DNA of 18,937 bases from an uncultured Clostridia bacterium (lineage in GTDB: Bacteria > Bacillota > Clostridia > Oscillospirales > Ruminococcaceae). Below, piece by piece: positions 7,103-15,128 of this stretch (within the stretch, counting starts at the first letter, position 1; each line of letters opens with the position of its first letter). The stretch lies in NCBI GenBank assembly GCA_947165805.1, contig CAMVBT010000009.1, positions 1 to 18,937 on the forward strand. The letters are read 5' to 3'. The translations under genes and the position numbers were made by a program. The notes under the pieces were generated by a model. That model was not told where the DNA came from, did not search any database, and saw nothing but the letters and a program-made list of their open reading frames with translations.

Positions 7103-8638
7103 TCAGTAAGTCTCAACGATCTCCCTGCCGTTCAGATAGTTGTCGACATTCGCGATGAGCTGCGTCGCGTACATCTGACGGGTCTTGAACAGGTTCGAGC
7201 CGTTCAGCGCGATTATCACCTTGCGGTCGGTGTTCGAGCTGTAGAATGTCACGATGTCCTTTCCGTCCATGCCCGCCGTCGGGTCGTTGTAGGTGTAGGT
7301 TATCTCCGCGAGCTGCTCGCCGCGGTCCTCGTCGAAGTAGAGCTCCTCGCCCGCCGCAGATATCATGAACTGGTAAAGGTTCTTGAGCGGCTCCTCGGCT
7401 GTGGGCTCGCCGTTGAGGGTGTAATTATGCACGTCCTCGGCTCCCTCCTCGGTCGCCTTTATAGTCTCGATGCCGAGGGTGATGTCCCTGCCCGACGGTT
7501 CGGTGTAGCGCACCGAGCTCAGCGAGTAGATGTACGGCATAAGGAACAGTCTGGAAATAAGCGTCTCCGGCTTTATCGTCAGCACTTCAAGGTCGCTCGC
7601 CGTGAAGCTGTACAGTATGTCCGGGTAGTCCCCCGAAACTCCGTAGAAGCCCGTGATCTTCGAGGTCTCGGTGCCGTCCTCGGCGGTCTGCTTCGTGTAT
7701 ATCGGAGCTCCGATAACAAGCGAGTAGTCCCGCATATTCGTCTTTATATCGACGGTGCATACGGGCTTGTCTATGCCGGCTGCCGCGCGCAGCTCATCGG
7801 TAAGCCCCACAGCCTCGCACTTTGCGGCTTTCAGCCCGAAAAGGCTGTACAGGAACGTAGGTGCGTTGGTGAGGTCCATATAAGCGTAATAGGGGCTTGT
7901 GAGGCGGTAGGTGTAGACCTGTATAGCGTCGTCGTCGCCCGGTTCGATGACCTCTATGGAGAGGGGCTTCTCGAAGTCCGTGCGCTCGATCGTCATATTG
8001 AGTATCTGCTCGGAGGCCTGCTCATAGTCCGGAATGGCGTTAAGCTGCACGAAGCTGTATCTGTTGCCGAAGAACGTGCTGTAATATGACTTCGAGCAGG
8101 TGTAGACGTTCTTCCCGTCGGCTGTCATATAAAGCGAGCCCGAAGAGCTCGGCACATCGTCACCCAGCCTGAACGAGAACCCGCTCCCGTCGGTGAATTT
8201 CGCGTCCACGGTGGCGCGGGGAGCGTCAAGCCCGTACTTCGCGAGCATTGAGCTGTCGGTGACGTCCTCGACGAATTCCTTCGCCTCGAAGTAACCGGCG
8301 GCTTCCGCCGCGCTGCCGAGTGCGGAAGAGTCGAGCGGCGCGGACGCGAGATCGGCTATCGTCCACAGGAAATAGCCATTGTCGTCCTTGTCCGCGGTCG
8401 GAGTCAGTGTATAGGAGTCCTCGGAATTGGTCACGCTTACCGAGGCTATGTCGTTCCTTGTGCGGTCGGAAAGCCGCAGGCTGCTGTCCTCAAGGTCGTT
8501 CCCGGTCACCGAACTTTCGGTGCCGTCCGCGGTCCCGCTGTCCTTCGGAGGTGCCGTAAGCAGCAGCACCGCCGTCACGGCGCCGAGTACCGCTACCGCC
8601 ACCAGCGACCATATCAGTATCTGTTTGTTCTTGCTCAT
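7103..8638 (-). CDS. DUF4340 domain membrane-anchored protein of the Gld-type ABC cluster
   Basis: The 511-residue protein begins with a short basic segment and one hydrophobic helix (about residues 8-27). It then runs as a hydrophilic, presumably extracytoplasmic chain, so it looks like a signal-anchored surface protein. The text YGLDAPRATVDAKF near residue 130 and the repeated beta-rich segments resemble DUF4340 proteins, which commonly sit beside GldA/F/G-like ABC genes. The helix is not followed by a lipobox cysteine, so a lipoprotein is unlikely. The ATG has GGAG about 8 bases upstream and lies 19 bases after the GldG-like gene. Function is unknown; a role in the exporter complex is inferred from position only. 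No clear terminator follows before the trp promoter. Confidence 0.8.
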   Translation of the reverse strand: MSKNKQILIWSLVAVAVLGAVTAVLLLTAPPKDSGTADGTESSVTGNDLEDSSLRLSDRTRNDIASVSVTNSEDSYTLTPTADKDDNGYFLWTIADLASAPLDSSALGSAAEAAGYFEAKEFVEDVTDSSMLAKYGLDAPRATVDAKFTDGSGFSFRLGDDVPSSSGSLYMTADGKNVYTCSKSYYSTFFGNRYSFVQLNAIPDYEQASEQILNMTIERTDFEKPLSIEVIEPGDDDAIQVYTYRLTSPYYAYMDLTNAPTFLYSLFGLKAAKCEAVGLTDELRAAAGIDKPVCTVDIKTNMRDYSLVIGAPIYTKQTAEDGTETSKITGFYGVSGDYPDILYSFTASDLEVLTIKPETLISRLFLMPYIYSLSSVRYTEPSGRDITLGIETIKATEEGAEDVHNYTLNGEPTAEEPLKNLYQFMISAAGEELYFDEDRGEQLAEITYTYNDPTAGMDGKDIVTFYSSNTDRKVIIALNGSNLFKTRQMYATQLIANVDNYLNGREIVETY

Positions 8639-8657
8639 AGCTTATCTCCGTTTTTGC

Positions 8658-10295
8658 TTACAGGCGGCGGCGCTTTGCCCAGACGATTATGCCGACGATG
8701 ATTATGATTATCGGTATCGCGACCGCGAATATGATGCCTATTGTTATCTGTGCGGTCTTGTCGAGCTGATATGTCTCTGCCTTGAACGATTTCTCTACTA
8801 TCTTTATGGACGTGTCGTTCTTCTCCGTGTTCGCGTCGAACAGCGACAGAGCCACTTCACCGTTGCTGTAGTTTGAGGCGGTCGTGAAATTCTTGTTGAA
8901 GAGCAGGTCGCTTCCGCAGACTATGACCTTGCTGTATATCGGCGTAGAGCCGTCGAAGCGTACCTTCGAGGCCTCGACGATAACGTCGTAAGCCTTCTGC
9001 TCCTCCTGCGAGGGGTCCCAGCTCTCGTCCGCGGTGAACGGGAATATGCGGCACTTGTCGCCGTATGCGCTTGCGACTACAGTATTTGCCATATTGCTCT
9101 TCTCGTCCCACAGCTTTGTGACGGGGCGGACATAGTATCCGACGAAGGACGAGCCCGCGGCTATCTTCATAGCCTTGTAGTACGCGGAATCCTCATTCAG
9201 CTTGAGGTCCTGCATCACCGCGAGGCTCATTCCCGTGTAGTACGCGTAGCTTGTGTCCTCCTGTAGTATATAGCCCTTTTCCACTTCAAGTCCCCATTCC
9301 GCGAGGTACTCGTCGAGGTTCGGAGTCTCAACGGCGTCGGGAGTGGCGATATAGATCATGTTCTTTCCGTAGTTTCCGCCGTTGGAGAGCCATGTATCGA
9401 CCTTTGTGACTGCGTCGAGGCTGTAATCGTCGCGGGGACCGCAGATAACGAGTATATCGGTGTCCTCGGGGACTGCCTGTATCTTGTCTATCTCGGCGGT
9501 CTGCGTAACGTAGGCGTTATCGGTGAGTATCTTCTCGAGAGCCGAATAATCGGACTCGTTGTAGCCTGTGAGGAACGTCACGACCGTGGGGTCTTCCTGC
9601 GACACGAACATCATCGCGGAAACGAGCTGTTCCTCGGCGTTCGATGTATAGTCGGTCACGGAATAGCCGCCGTAGTTGACGTACATCATTGCCTCATTGT
9701 ATGAGTATGTGCTGCCGTCATTGAGTGTGAAGCGCATGAAATCGCTGATCGTGAGTATGCGGTATCTGCCGGTGCTGCCGTTTTTAACTATCACCTGATA
9801 ATTTGAAACGGATTCGGTGAAGCTCTTGGAGAAATCCGGGTCGGTGAGCAGGTTGACGTATTTCACGCTGACGCGGGAGTTGAGAGCCTCCATTTTGTCG
9901 AGGAACTCAACGACCTGTTCATACAGCGTTTCGCCCGAGCCCTTCATACTGTCCTTATCGGCGGTGACGTATATCATCATATCGTCTTTTATGCCGCGGA
10001 TATAGGTCTCGGACTCATCGGAGAGGGTGAACACCTTGTTCGCGGTGAGGTCGGCCTCGACGCTGAAACGGTCGAGCACGAGGTTGAGTATGACGTTTAT
10101 GAGCACGACCACAGCGATACATATTATCGTGAAAATCACGGAAAGCGAGCCGTACTTGAACTTTCTGCTCCGGAACGGGTTTTTGCCTGTCTTTTTGGGC
10201 TTTTCGGGCTTCGGAGCCTCGGCGGACTTTTCCTCCGCAGTATCGGCTGTGTTTTCTGTTGTCTCTTCTATTTTGATATCTTCATTTTCAGACAT
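8658..10295 (-). CDS. GldG-like ABC transporter auxiliary membrane protein
   Basis: The 545-residue protein has a charged cytoplasmic N-terminus rich in Glu, Lys and Pro (1-45). A transmembrane helix follows at about 49-74, then a large extracytoplasmic domain, and a second helix at about 517-540 ending in KRRRL. The element DLTANKVFTLSDES (82-95) just after the first helix is characteristic of the GldG/ABC_transp_aux family. An internal segment, VVTFLTGYNESDYSALEKIL, resembles the family's later domain. The ribosome-binding site AGGAG lies about 9 bases before the ATG. The family is named from Bacteroidetes gliding motility, but homologues occur in many non-gliding bacteria, so I do not infer gliding. 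The exported substrate is unknown. Confidence 0.85.
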   Translation of the reverse strand: MSENEDIKIEETTENTADTAEEKSAEAPKPEKPKKTGKNPFRSRKFKYGSLSVIFTIICIAVVVLINVILNLVLDRFSVEADLTANKVFTLSDESETYIRGIKDDMMIYVTADKDSMKGSGETLYEQVVEFLDKMEALNSRVSVKYVNLLTDPDFSKSFTESVSNYQVIVKNGSTGRYRILTISDFMRFTLNDGSTYSYNEAMMYVNYGGYSVTDYTSNAEEQLVSAMMFVSQEDPTVVTFLTGYNESDYSALEKILTDNAYVTQTAEIDKIQAVPEDTDILVICGPRDDYSLDAVTKVDTWLSNGGNYGKNMIYIATPDAVETPNLDEYLAEWGLEVEKGYILQEDTSYAYYTGMSLAVMQDLKLNEDSAYYKAMKIAAGSSFVGYYVRPVTKLWDEKSNMANTVVASAYGDKCRIFPFTADESWDPSQEEQKAYDVIVEASKVRFDGSTPIYSKVIVCGSDLLFNKNFTTASNYSNGEVALSLFDANTEKNDTSIKIVEKSFKAETYQLDKTAQITIGIIFAVAIPIIIIIVGIIVWAKRRRL

Positions 10296-10326
10296 ATATC
10301 TATACTCCTGCTGAGATTATTTACGG

Positions 10327-10377
10327 TTGGGGGCAGAAAGGGGGTTCCCTTCCTCACACTCTCCCTCTTTCCCCCAA
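10327..10377. repeat. Imperfect inverted repeat between permease and GldG-like genes
   Basis: TTGGGGG (10327-10333) and CCCCCAA (10371-10377) pair perfectly, and the stem can continue through AAAG/CTTT and GGG/CCC with small bulges. The element begins three bases beyond the permease stop and fills most of the 84-base gap. No U-run follows on the transcript, so a simple terminator is unlikely. An intercistronic stabiliser or attenuator is possible. The purine-rich strand resembles the G-rich tract at 15782-15801. Confidence 0.6.
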
Positions 10378-10379
10378 GA

Positions 10380-11084
10380 TCACGCCCAGCGGCGGCGTTC
10401 CAAAACACGGACGGTGAGGAAGAGGAAGATGAAGGCCATGCTGAGGAAGAAGATGACGCCGTTGAGGCTGAAAATGCCGGTGGTGAACTCATTGTATCTG
10501 TCGAACACGGAGAGCGTCTTCAGGATATCGGAAATGAGCTTTACGGGGATAACGGACGCTATTATGTTTATGAGCGCGAGGGCGACATTGACGGCTATCG
10601 AGCCTATCGCCGCTACCATCTGGCTCTCGGTGAGGCTGGAAACGAACAGTCCCGCGGAAACGAACACCGCGCCGATAAGCGCGAGCGCCACGAAGTTGCC
10701 GAATATCAGTATCCAGTTGACCGTCGCCACAAAGCTGAGCACCACGCCGTAGAGCAGCATTACGAGGTCACCGATGAGGAACACGACGTATGCCGAGAGG
10801 AATTTTCCCATGACCAGCCGCATAAGCCCCAGCGGAGCCGTCAGAAGGAGCTGATCTGTCCTGAGCTTGTTCTCGTCCGCCATGAGGCGCATCGTAAGGA
10901 CAGGAACGAATATCATATATACATAGAACATTCCGAGGAACACATAAGAGATATCGGTGCTTCCGACACTCAGAGCGAAAAGCCAGAAGAACGCCCCGGA
11001 GAACAGGAACGACACGGCTATGAAAACGTAGCCGATAGGGGATTTGAAATACGCGGAAAACTCGCGTTTCAGAATTGCCGTCAT
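10380..11084 (-). CDS. GldF-like ABC-2 type permease
   Basis: This 234-residue membrane protein has six predicted helices, at about 17-38, 46-66, 97-120, 125-150, 157-180 and 208-228. That is the ABC-2 permease half-transporter layout. The amphipathic text RTDQLLLTAP (75-84) between helices 2 and 3 is typical of the GldF/NosY-like subgroup. The start overlaps the ATPase stop as ATGA, with AGGTGA about 7 bases upstream, so ATPase and permease are probably translated in step. With the ATPase it should form the membrane core of an exporter; the substrate cannot be told from sequence. Confidence 0.9.
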   Translation of the reverse strand: MTAILKREFSAYFKSPIGYVFIAVSFLFSGAFFWLFALSVGSTDISYVFLGMFYVYMIFVPVLTMRLMADENKLRTDQLLLTAPLGLMRLVMGKFLSAYVVFLIGDLVMLLYGVVLSFVATVNWILIFGNFVALALIGAVFVSAGLFVSSLTESQMVAAIGSIAVNVALALINIIASVIPVKLISDILKTLSVFDRYNEFTTGIFSLNGVIFFLSMAFIFLFLTVRVLERRRWA

Positions 11085-12079
11085 TTGTTCTCACCTGCCT
11101 TTCCAAGCGCGTCGAGCTTGTCCTCGAGCTTTTCCGCGCCGCCGTATTCGTCGCCCGTTGTGAGTTTCAGGAATATCTCCTCGAGCGAGAGCTCGTTGGA
11201 TTTCATCATAAGAATGGGATAGCCCCGCGCGGCGAGCTTCTTGAAGATATCGCGGCGGACGTCGGAGTTCTCCTTTGCTTCGATGTGGTACTCCCAGACG
11301 CGCTCGTCCACCTGTCTGCCGACGAACACGCGCTCGATGTCGCTTATGGACGTGAGCAGCTTCTTTATCTCGTCGCTGCTGCCCTCTATGTGCATTATCA
11401 GCTTGTGGTCGGAGGAGAGATTTCTCGCGAGGGTGTCGGCATTGCCGTTGGCTACGATGCAGCCCTTGTTTATGACGACGATCTTGTCGCATACAGCCTG
11501 CACTTCCGGCAGGATATGGGACGAAAGAATCACGGTGTGGTTCTTCCCGAGGCGCTTTATAAGCGTGCGTATCTCGATTATCTGCTTCGGGTCGAGTCCG
11601 ACCGTCGGCTCGTCGAGGATAAGCACTTTCGGGTTGCCGACAAGCGCCTGCGCAAAGCCCACGCGCTGCTTATAGCCCTTGGAAAGGTTCTTTATCAGGC
11701 GTTTGCGCACGTCCGTGAGCTTGACTATCTCGCATATCTCGTTGAGGTGCGACTTCTTCGGGAGCTTGCATTTTTTGAGCCCGTAAACAAAGCTGAGGTA
11801 CTCGTCCACCGTCATGTCAAAGTACAGCGGGGGCTGCTCCGGCAGATAGCCGATGAAGCTCTTCGCCTTTATCGGATCTTCAAGTATATCAACGCCGTTG
11901 ATGAACGCCTGACCCTCGTTCGAGGAGATGTAGCCCGTCAGTATGTTCATCGTCGTCGATTTCCCGGCGCCGTTCGGCCCCAGAAATCCCAGCACCTGCC
12001 CCTCTTCGGCAGTGAATGATATGTTGTTCACAGCCTTCTTGCTGCCGTAGCTCTTCGTCAGATTTCTGACTTCGATCAT
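11081..12079 (-). CDS. GldA-like ABC transporter ATP-binding protein
   Basis: The 332-residue ATPase of an ABC-2 exporter powers the adjacent permease. Walker A GPNGAGKST is at 34-42, the Q-loop Gln at 82, the signature LSKGYKQRV at 132-140, Walker B VLILDEP at 152-158 with catalytic Glu157, and the switch His at 188. A C-terminal extension of about 110 residues (roughly 220-332) is usual for GldA/CcmA-type ATPases. The reading frame is open 28 codons further upstream, to 12163, but that extension encodes repeat sequence. The ATG at 12079 has GGAGGA 7 bases upstream, so I chose it. A 4-base overlap joins it to the permease. Confidence 0.93.
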   Translation of the reverse strand: MIEVRNLTKSYGSKKAVNNISFTAEEGQVLGFLGPNGAGKSTTMNILTGYISSNEGQAFINGVDILEDPIKAKSFIGYLPEQPPLYFDMTVDEYLSFVYGLKKCKLPKKSHLNEICEIVKLTDVRKRLIKNLSKGYKQRVGFAQALVGNPKVLILDEPTVGLDPKQIIEIRTLIKRLGKNHTVILSSHILPEVQAVCDKIVVINKGCIVANGNADTLARNLSSDHKLIMHIEGSSDEIKKLLTSISDIERVFVGRQVDERVWEYHIEAKENSDVRRDIFKKLAARGYPILMMKSNELSLEEIFLKLTTGDEYGGAEKLEDKLDALGKAGENK

Positions 12080-12104
12080 TTTTCGTTCCTCCGTTTTTGC
12101 GCTG

Positions 12105-12138
12105 CTTGCGCTCGGGTTTTTGGTCGCTTGCGCTCGAG
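12105..12138 (-). repeat. GAGCG/AGCGACC intergenic repeat before the ABC ATPase, two units
   Basis: On the minus strand two units, CTCGAGCGCAAGCGACC and CGAGCGCAAGCAGC, are separated by an A-rich linker. They match the units at 62-92 and 4587-4655 (inverted relative to these) and at 15541-15575 (same orientation). They lie just upstream of the ribosome-binding site of the ATPase gene. Confidence 0.75.
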
Positions 12139-12139
12139 A

Positions 12140-12177
12140 CCGGGGGGACCCTTTTGTGAACAAAAGGGTTCCCCCGG
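12140..12177. repeat. Long hairpin in the ribF-ABC gap
   Basis: ACCCTTTTGT (12148-12157) and ACAAAAGGGT (12160-12169) are perfectly complementary around two bases. Flanking G5/C5 and CC/GG pairs extend this to about 17 base pairs with two single-base bulges. On the transcript it is followed by the repeat units, not by a U-run. A related CCCTTTT/AAAAGGG core is at 4551-4576, which suggests a common repeat family. Confidence 0.75.
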
Positions 12178-12216
12178 ACCCCCTCCCAAAAAACTTTTTG
12201 ACCGCTCCGCTTTTTA
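12178..12216. repeat. Shared module CAAAAACTTT...ACCGCTyCGCTTTTTA
   Basis: This stretch, with the core ACCGCTCCGCTTTTTA, is closely similar to 15681-15716 (core ACCGCTTCGCTTTTTA). In both places it lies on the same side of a long hairpin and of a GAGCG repeat array. The remaining bases of this gap (12217-12272) contain an AT-rich stretch after the ribF stop in which I found no convincing promoter or terminator. Confidence 0.7.
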
Positions 12217-12272
12217 TTTCAGAGTTTCTGCTGTCTATGTTACATTGCGAAAGTGTAAACTGTATGAAAATA

Positions 12273-13190
12273 TTATGAAATTGCTTTTAAACGCTCGTTA
12301 AATATGGTCTGGGAAATGCTTTTGTCGGAAATAAGCTGCTCTTTCAGGTCAGCCAGACTGTCAAATCTGCGCTCATCACGGATAAAGTCCAGCAGGCACA
12401 CCCTTATTTTCTGCCCGTAAAGGTCGCCGTCAAACCCGATGATGTGCGTTTCCATATTCTCCGTGTCGTCCGATTTCACCGTCGGCTTTACCCCGATGTT
12501 CGTTATGGCGGGGTGCTTCACGCCGTCAAGCATGACGCGGCTCGCATAAACGCCGCGCTTCGGGCGCACCGCGTTGTCCGGTATCATCTGATTGATCGTC
12601 GGGAATCCTATCGTCCGCCCGAGCTGCCTGCCCTTTGTCACAGTCGCGATATACGAAGCGGGGCGCAGCATGAGACTGTCGGCTTCCGCGACCCTGCCCT
12701 CGCGTATCATAGCGCGCAGCATCGTGGAGCTGACAGTCTCGCCGTTTATGCGCACAGGCGGTACTATCCCGAACGCTATGCCGCTTTTCGCGCACATCTC
12801 CCGGAGCAGTCCGGCGGTGCCGGCTCCGTCTTTGCCGAAGCGGAAATCCTCGCCGCAGCAGACATACCCGATGTTCATTATGCCCTTCAGTATGCGCTCA
12901 AAGAATTCCTCCGGAGCAAGCCCGCGTATATCCTCGAAATACGGCGCGTAGATGTAATTTATGCCGAAGTGGCGCTCCAGAAGCGTGACCTTGTCCTCAT
13001 AGGTGGTCAGGAACACATCGGTGCGCCCGCCGAATTTCGGCAAAGCGGCCTCGCGTATCATGAAAGCCGCGGGAGTAAAGCCGTATGTCTCCGCCGCGCG
13101 GCAGGCAGTCGAAATGACAGCGGCGTGGCCGATATGCATACCGTCGAAAAAGCCGAGAGCAGCGGCTGTTTTTGTTTCCGTACCCATCAC
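12273..13190 (-). CDS. ribF: Bifunctional riboflavin kinase / FAD synthetase
   Basis: RibF phosphorylates riboflavin to FMN and adenylates FMN to FAD. The 305-residue protein has the usual two domains. The N-terminal FAD synthetase has GFFDGMHIGH (13-22), CCGEDFRFG (111-119) and VSSTMLR (153-159). The C-terminal riboflavin kinase has GFPTIN (195-200, the usual Ala of PTAN being Ile), GVYAS and a DFIRDER element. The end of truB reads GTGATG, so the start may be GTG at 13190 or ATG at 13187. AAAGG lies 9 bases before the GTG and 12 before the ATG, so I kept the GTG with low certainty. The gene ends the translation-factor cluster. Confidence 0.95.
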   Translation of the reverse strand: MMGTETKTAAALGFFDGMHIGHAAVISTACRAAETYGFTPAAFMIREAALPKFGGRTDVFLTTYEDKVTLLERHFGINYIYAPYFEDIRGLAPEEFFERILKGIMNIGYVCCGEDFRFGKDGAGTAGLLREMCAKSGIAFGIVPPVRINGETVSSTMLRAMIREGRVAEADSLMLRPASYIATVTKGRQLGRTIGFPTINQMIPDNAVRPKRGVYASRVMLDGVKHPAITNIGVKPTVKSDDTENMETHIIGFDGDLYGQKIRVCLLDFIRDERRFDSLADLKEQLISDKSISQTIFNERLKAIS

Positions 13191-14173
13191 AGCTTCACGC
13201 CTTTCAGTGTGTCGATGCTTTTAAGGCGCGCCTCGGGAGAATCCGGGTCGATCTCGGTTTTCTTCTCCTTCTTGGGCGGAGCGCCGAAAAAGCGCTGTAT
13301 CACGGCGAGATCATTGTCCACGCCGCGGTTGCCGATAGCGATGACCTCGCCGTCGGAGCTTAAAATGCGGAACGGCCCCTCGTCGCGGTCAAGGTTGACG
13401 CGGCTGATGTCGAGCACGACTCCGTTTTTCAGCATGCCCGTCTGTTTCTCGTTGAGCCTTGCGGCGGGCAGCGCGTTGAATACTATATCCAGCGGCATGA
13501 GCATCTTTTCTATGGCGTCTCTGCCGCCTATCTCCAGTTCTTCGCGAATTTCGGATATGCGGTAGCAGTCGCGCAGAGTGAAATTACCCGAGCGCGTCCT
13601 GACGAGGTTCGTCATTATCGCTCCGGTGCCTACCTCGGCGCCCATGTCGTGTATGAGGGTTCTTATATAGGTACCCTTTGAGCAGGTGACCAGCATTGTT
13701 GCCATATTGTTCTCGAACTTCTCGAATTCGAGGCTGTATATCTTTATCGCACGCGGCTCGCGCTCTATTTCTATGCCCTTGCGCGCCAGCTCATAGAGTC
13801 TCTGGCCGTCCACCTGCACGGCGCTGTACATCGGCGGGGTCTGCATAAGGTCGCCGGTGAACTTGCTTTTCAGCATATACTGCATATTTGCAGATATGGG
13901 TGTATCGTCGGTAGCGAGTATCTTGCCCGTGAAGTCCTGCGTATCGGTAGTCACGCCGAAGCGCATCTCCGCGCGGTATTCCTTGGTATTGTCGGGGCAG
14001 TAGTCCACGGCTTTTGTGGCGTTCCCCACAAAAATCGGAAGGACCCCCTCCGCCATTGGATCGAGAGTCCCGCCGTGACCTATTTTCTTTGTTCCGCAGA
14101 ATCTCCTCATGATCGCCACTATGTCGAAGGAGGTATATCCCTTTTCCTTGTAAATGCAGATGACTCCGTTCAT
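13187..14173 (-). CDS. truB: tRNA pseudouridine(55) synthase
   Basis: TruB makes pseudouridine at position 55 in the T-loop of tRNAs. The 328-residue protein carries the catalytic motif GHGGTLDPMAEGVL, with nucleophile Asp38. The family also shows YRAEMRFGVTTDTQD, which holds the conserved Tyr, and the GTYIRTLIHDMG motif. A C-terminal extension, probably the PUA-like region, runs to residue 328 and ends in a Lys/Glu-rich segment. The ATG overlaps the nrnA stop as ATGA, with AAAGG about 8 bases upstream. The position between nrnA and ribF is the standard Firmicutes order. Confidence 0.97.
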   Translation of the reverse strand: MNGVICIYKEKGYTSFDIVAIMRRFCGTKKIGHGGTLDPMAEGVLPIFVGNATKAVDYCPDNTKEYRAEMRFGVTTDTQDFTGKILATDDTPISANMQYMLKSKFTGDLMQTPPMYSAVQVDGQRLYELARKGIEIEREPRAIKIYSLEFEKFENNMATMLVTCSKGTYIRTLIHDMGAEVGTGAIMTNLVRTRSGNFTLRDCYRISEIREELEIGGRDAIEKMLMPLDIVFNALPAARLNEKQTGMLKNGVVLDISRVNLDRDEGPFRILSSDGEVIAIGNRGVDNDLAVIQRFFGAPPKKEKKTEIDPDSPEARLKSIDTLKGVKL

Positions 14174-15126
14174 TCAAACACCTTTCCGATCTCATCTGTT
14201 AATGCTTTCTTGATATCTTCGATGTTCATGCTGCCGAAGGAGCAGCCCGCGGCCTTTTCATGCCCGCCGCCGCCGAACTTCGCGCATATCTTCTGCACGT
14301 CCACTGTAGAATTGGAGCGCAGCGAAGCCTTCCAGCTCCCGTTGCCGCGCTGCTTTATCACAACGCCGACCTCTACGCCCTCGATCATGCGCGGTATTGC
14401 CGACAGTCCGTTGCTGTCCTCGCTGTCCACTGTCGCGAGCTGTTCCTTTGTCAGCGTCACCAGCGCGCACTTTCCGCCGCAGTAGTATTCGATATCGCGG
14501 TATATCTTTTCCTCCAGCGCTATGCGTGCCTTTGTTTTCAGGTCGAAGAACACATAATCCAGCGCCGAGTGGTCGAAATCATATTCCAGCAGCTCCGCCG
14601 CAATGCGGTGGGTCTCCGGCGTCGCGCATGAATACTTGAAGCAGCCCGAGTCCGTGGATATGCCCGTATAGAGGCAGGCGGCAATCTTCTCGTCGAGGAG
14701 CTCCGCCCCTCCGAGCTCCTTTATCAGCTTGTACACGGTCTGTGCCGCTGCGGCCGCATGGGGCTCGATAACGAGCAGCTTCGCGAAATCGACGTGCGAG
14801 ACATGGTGGTCTATCGCAAGGTCGATCTTATTGCCGTAGGGCTTTTCAAGGTCTCCGAGCAGCTTCGTGTCCGCGACGTCCACGGTGATATAAGTCTGCG
14901 GCTCAAAATCCTGCTTTTCCACGGCGGCTTTCATAAAGTCGTAGCGGTGGGAAAGCTCGTCCGCGCAGATGTTCTTTGCCTTCTTTCCGAACTTCTGAAG
15001 AGCCCTGCACAGTGCGAAAGCGCACCCGAGCGTGTCTCCGTCGGGGTTCGCGTGGGATAATATCAGAAAACCGTCATGCGCCTTTATGAAGGCAGCAGCC
15101 TCGCTCATTCCGATCTTTTCAGACAT
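14170..15126 (-). CDS. nrnA: DHH-family oligoribonuclease / pAp phosphatase (NrnA)
   Basis: NrnA degrades very short RNAs and dephosphorylates 3'-phosphoadenosine 5'-phosphate. From the chosen start the product has 318 residues. The DHH-domain metal ligands are visible: His25 and Asp29/Asp31 in SHANPDGD, Asp83 in TVDVADT, and DHH at 106-108. The DHHA1 domain ends with FGGGGHEKAAG (284-294), which binds substrate. Two in-frame ATGs are possible. The one at 15132 overlaps the rbfA stop as ATGA but has its AAAGGCGG directly adjacent, with no spacing. The one at 15126 has that site 6 bases upstream, so I prefer it. It lies between rbfA and truB. Confidence 0.93.
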   Translation of the reverse strand: MSEKIGMSEAAAFIKAHDGFLILSHANPDGDTLGCAFALCRALQKFGKKAKNICADELSHRYDFMKAAVEKQDFEPQTYITVDVADTKLLGDLEKPYGNKIDLAIDHHVSHVDFAKLLVIEPHAAAAAQTVYKLIKELGGAELLDEKIAACLYTGISTDSGCFKYSCATPETHRIAAELLEYDFDHSALDYVFFDLKTKARIALEEKIYRDIEYYCGGKCALVTLTKEQLATVDSEDSNGLSAIPRMIEGVEVGVVIKQRGNGSWKASLRSNSTVDVQKICAKFGGGGHEKAAGCSFGSMNIEDIKKALTDEIGKVFE

Positions 15127-15128
15127 TG

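Noticed and set aside
11075-12019. Plus-strand open frame of 314 codons opposite the ABC ATPase
   Set aside because: It is a shadow of a gene with all ABC motifs intact; no independent coding evidence.
12080-12163. N-terminal extension of the ABC ATPase by 28 residues
   Set aside because: The extension encodes the repeat units, is unlike ABC N-termini, and the internal ATG has a strong GGAGGA site at correct spacing.
12140-12177. Hairpin as a terminator of the ribF transcript
   Set aside because: The stem is strong but no U-run follows it on the transcript strand; it fits the repeat family better.
12240-12262. TTTACA and TAACAT as a promoter for the ABC genes
   Set aside because: The hexamers are only 11 bases apart, far too close for a sigma-A promoter; no alternative pair with 16-18 base spacing was found.
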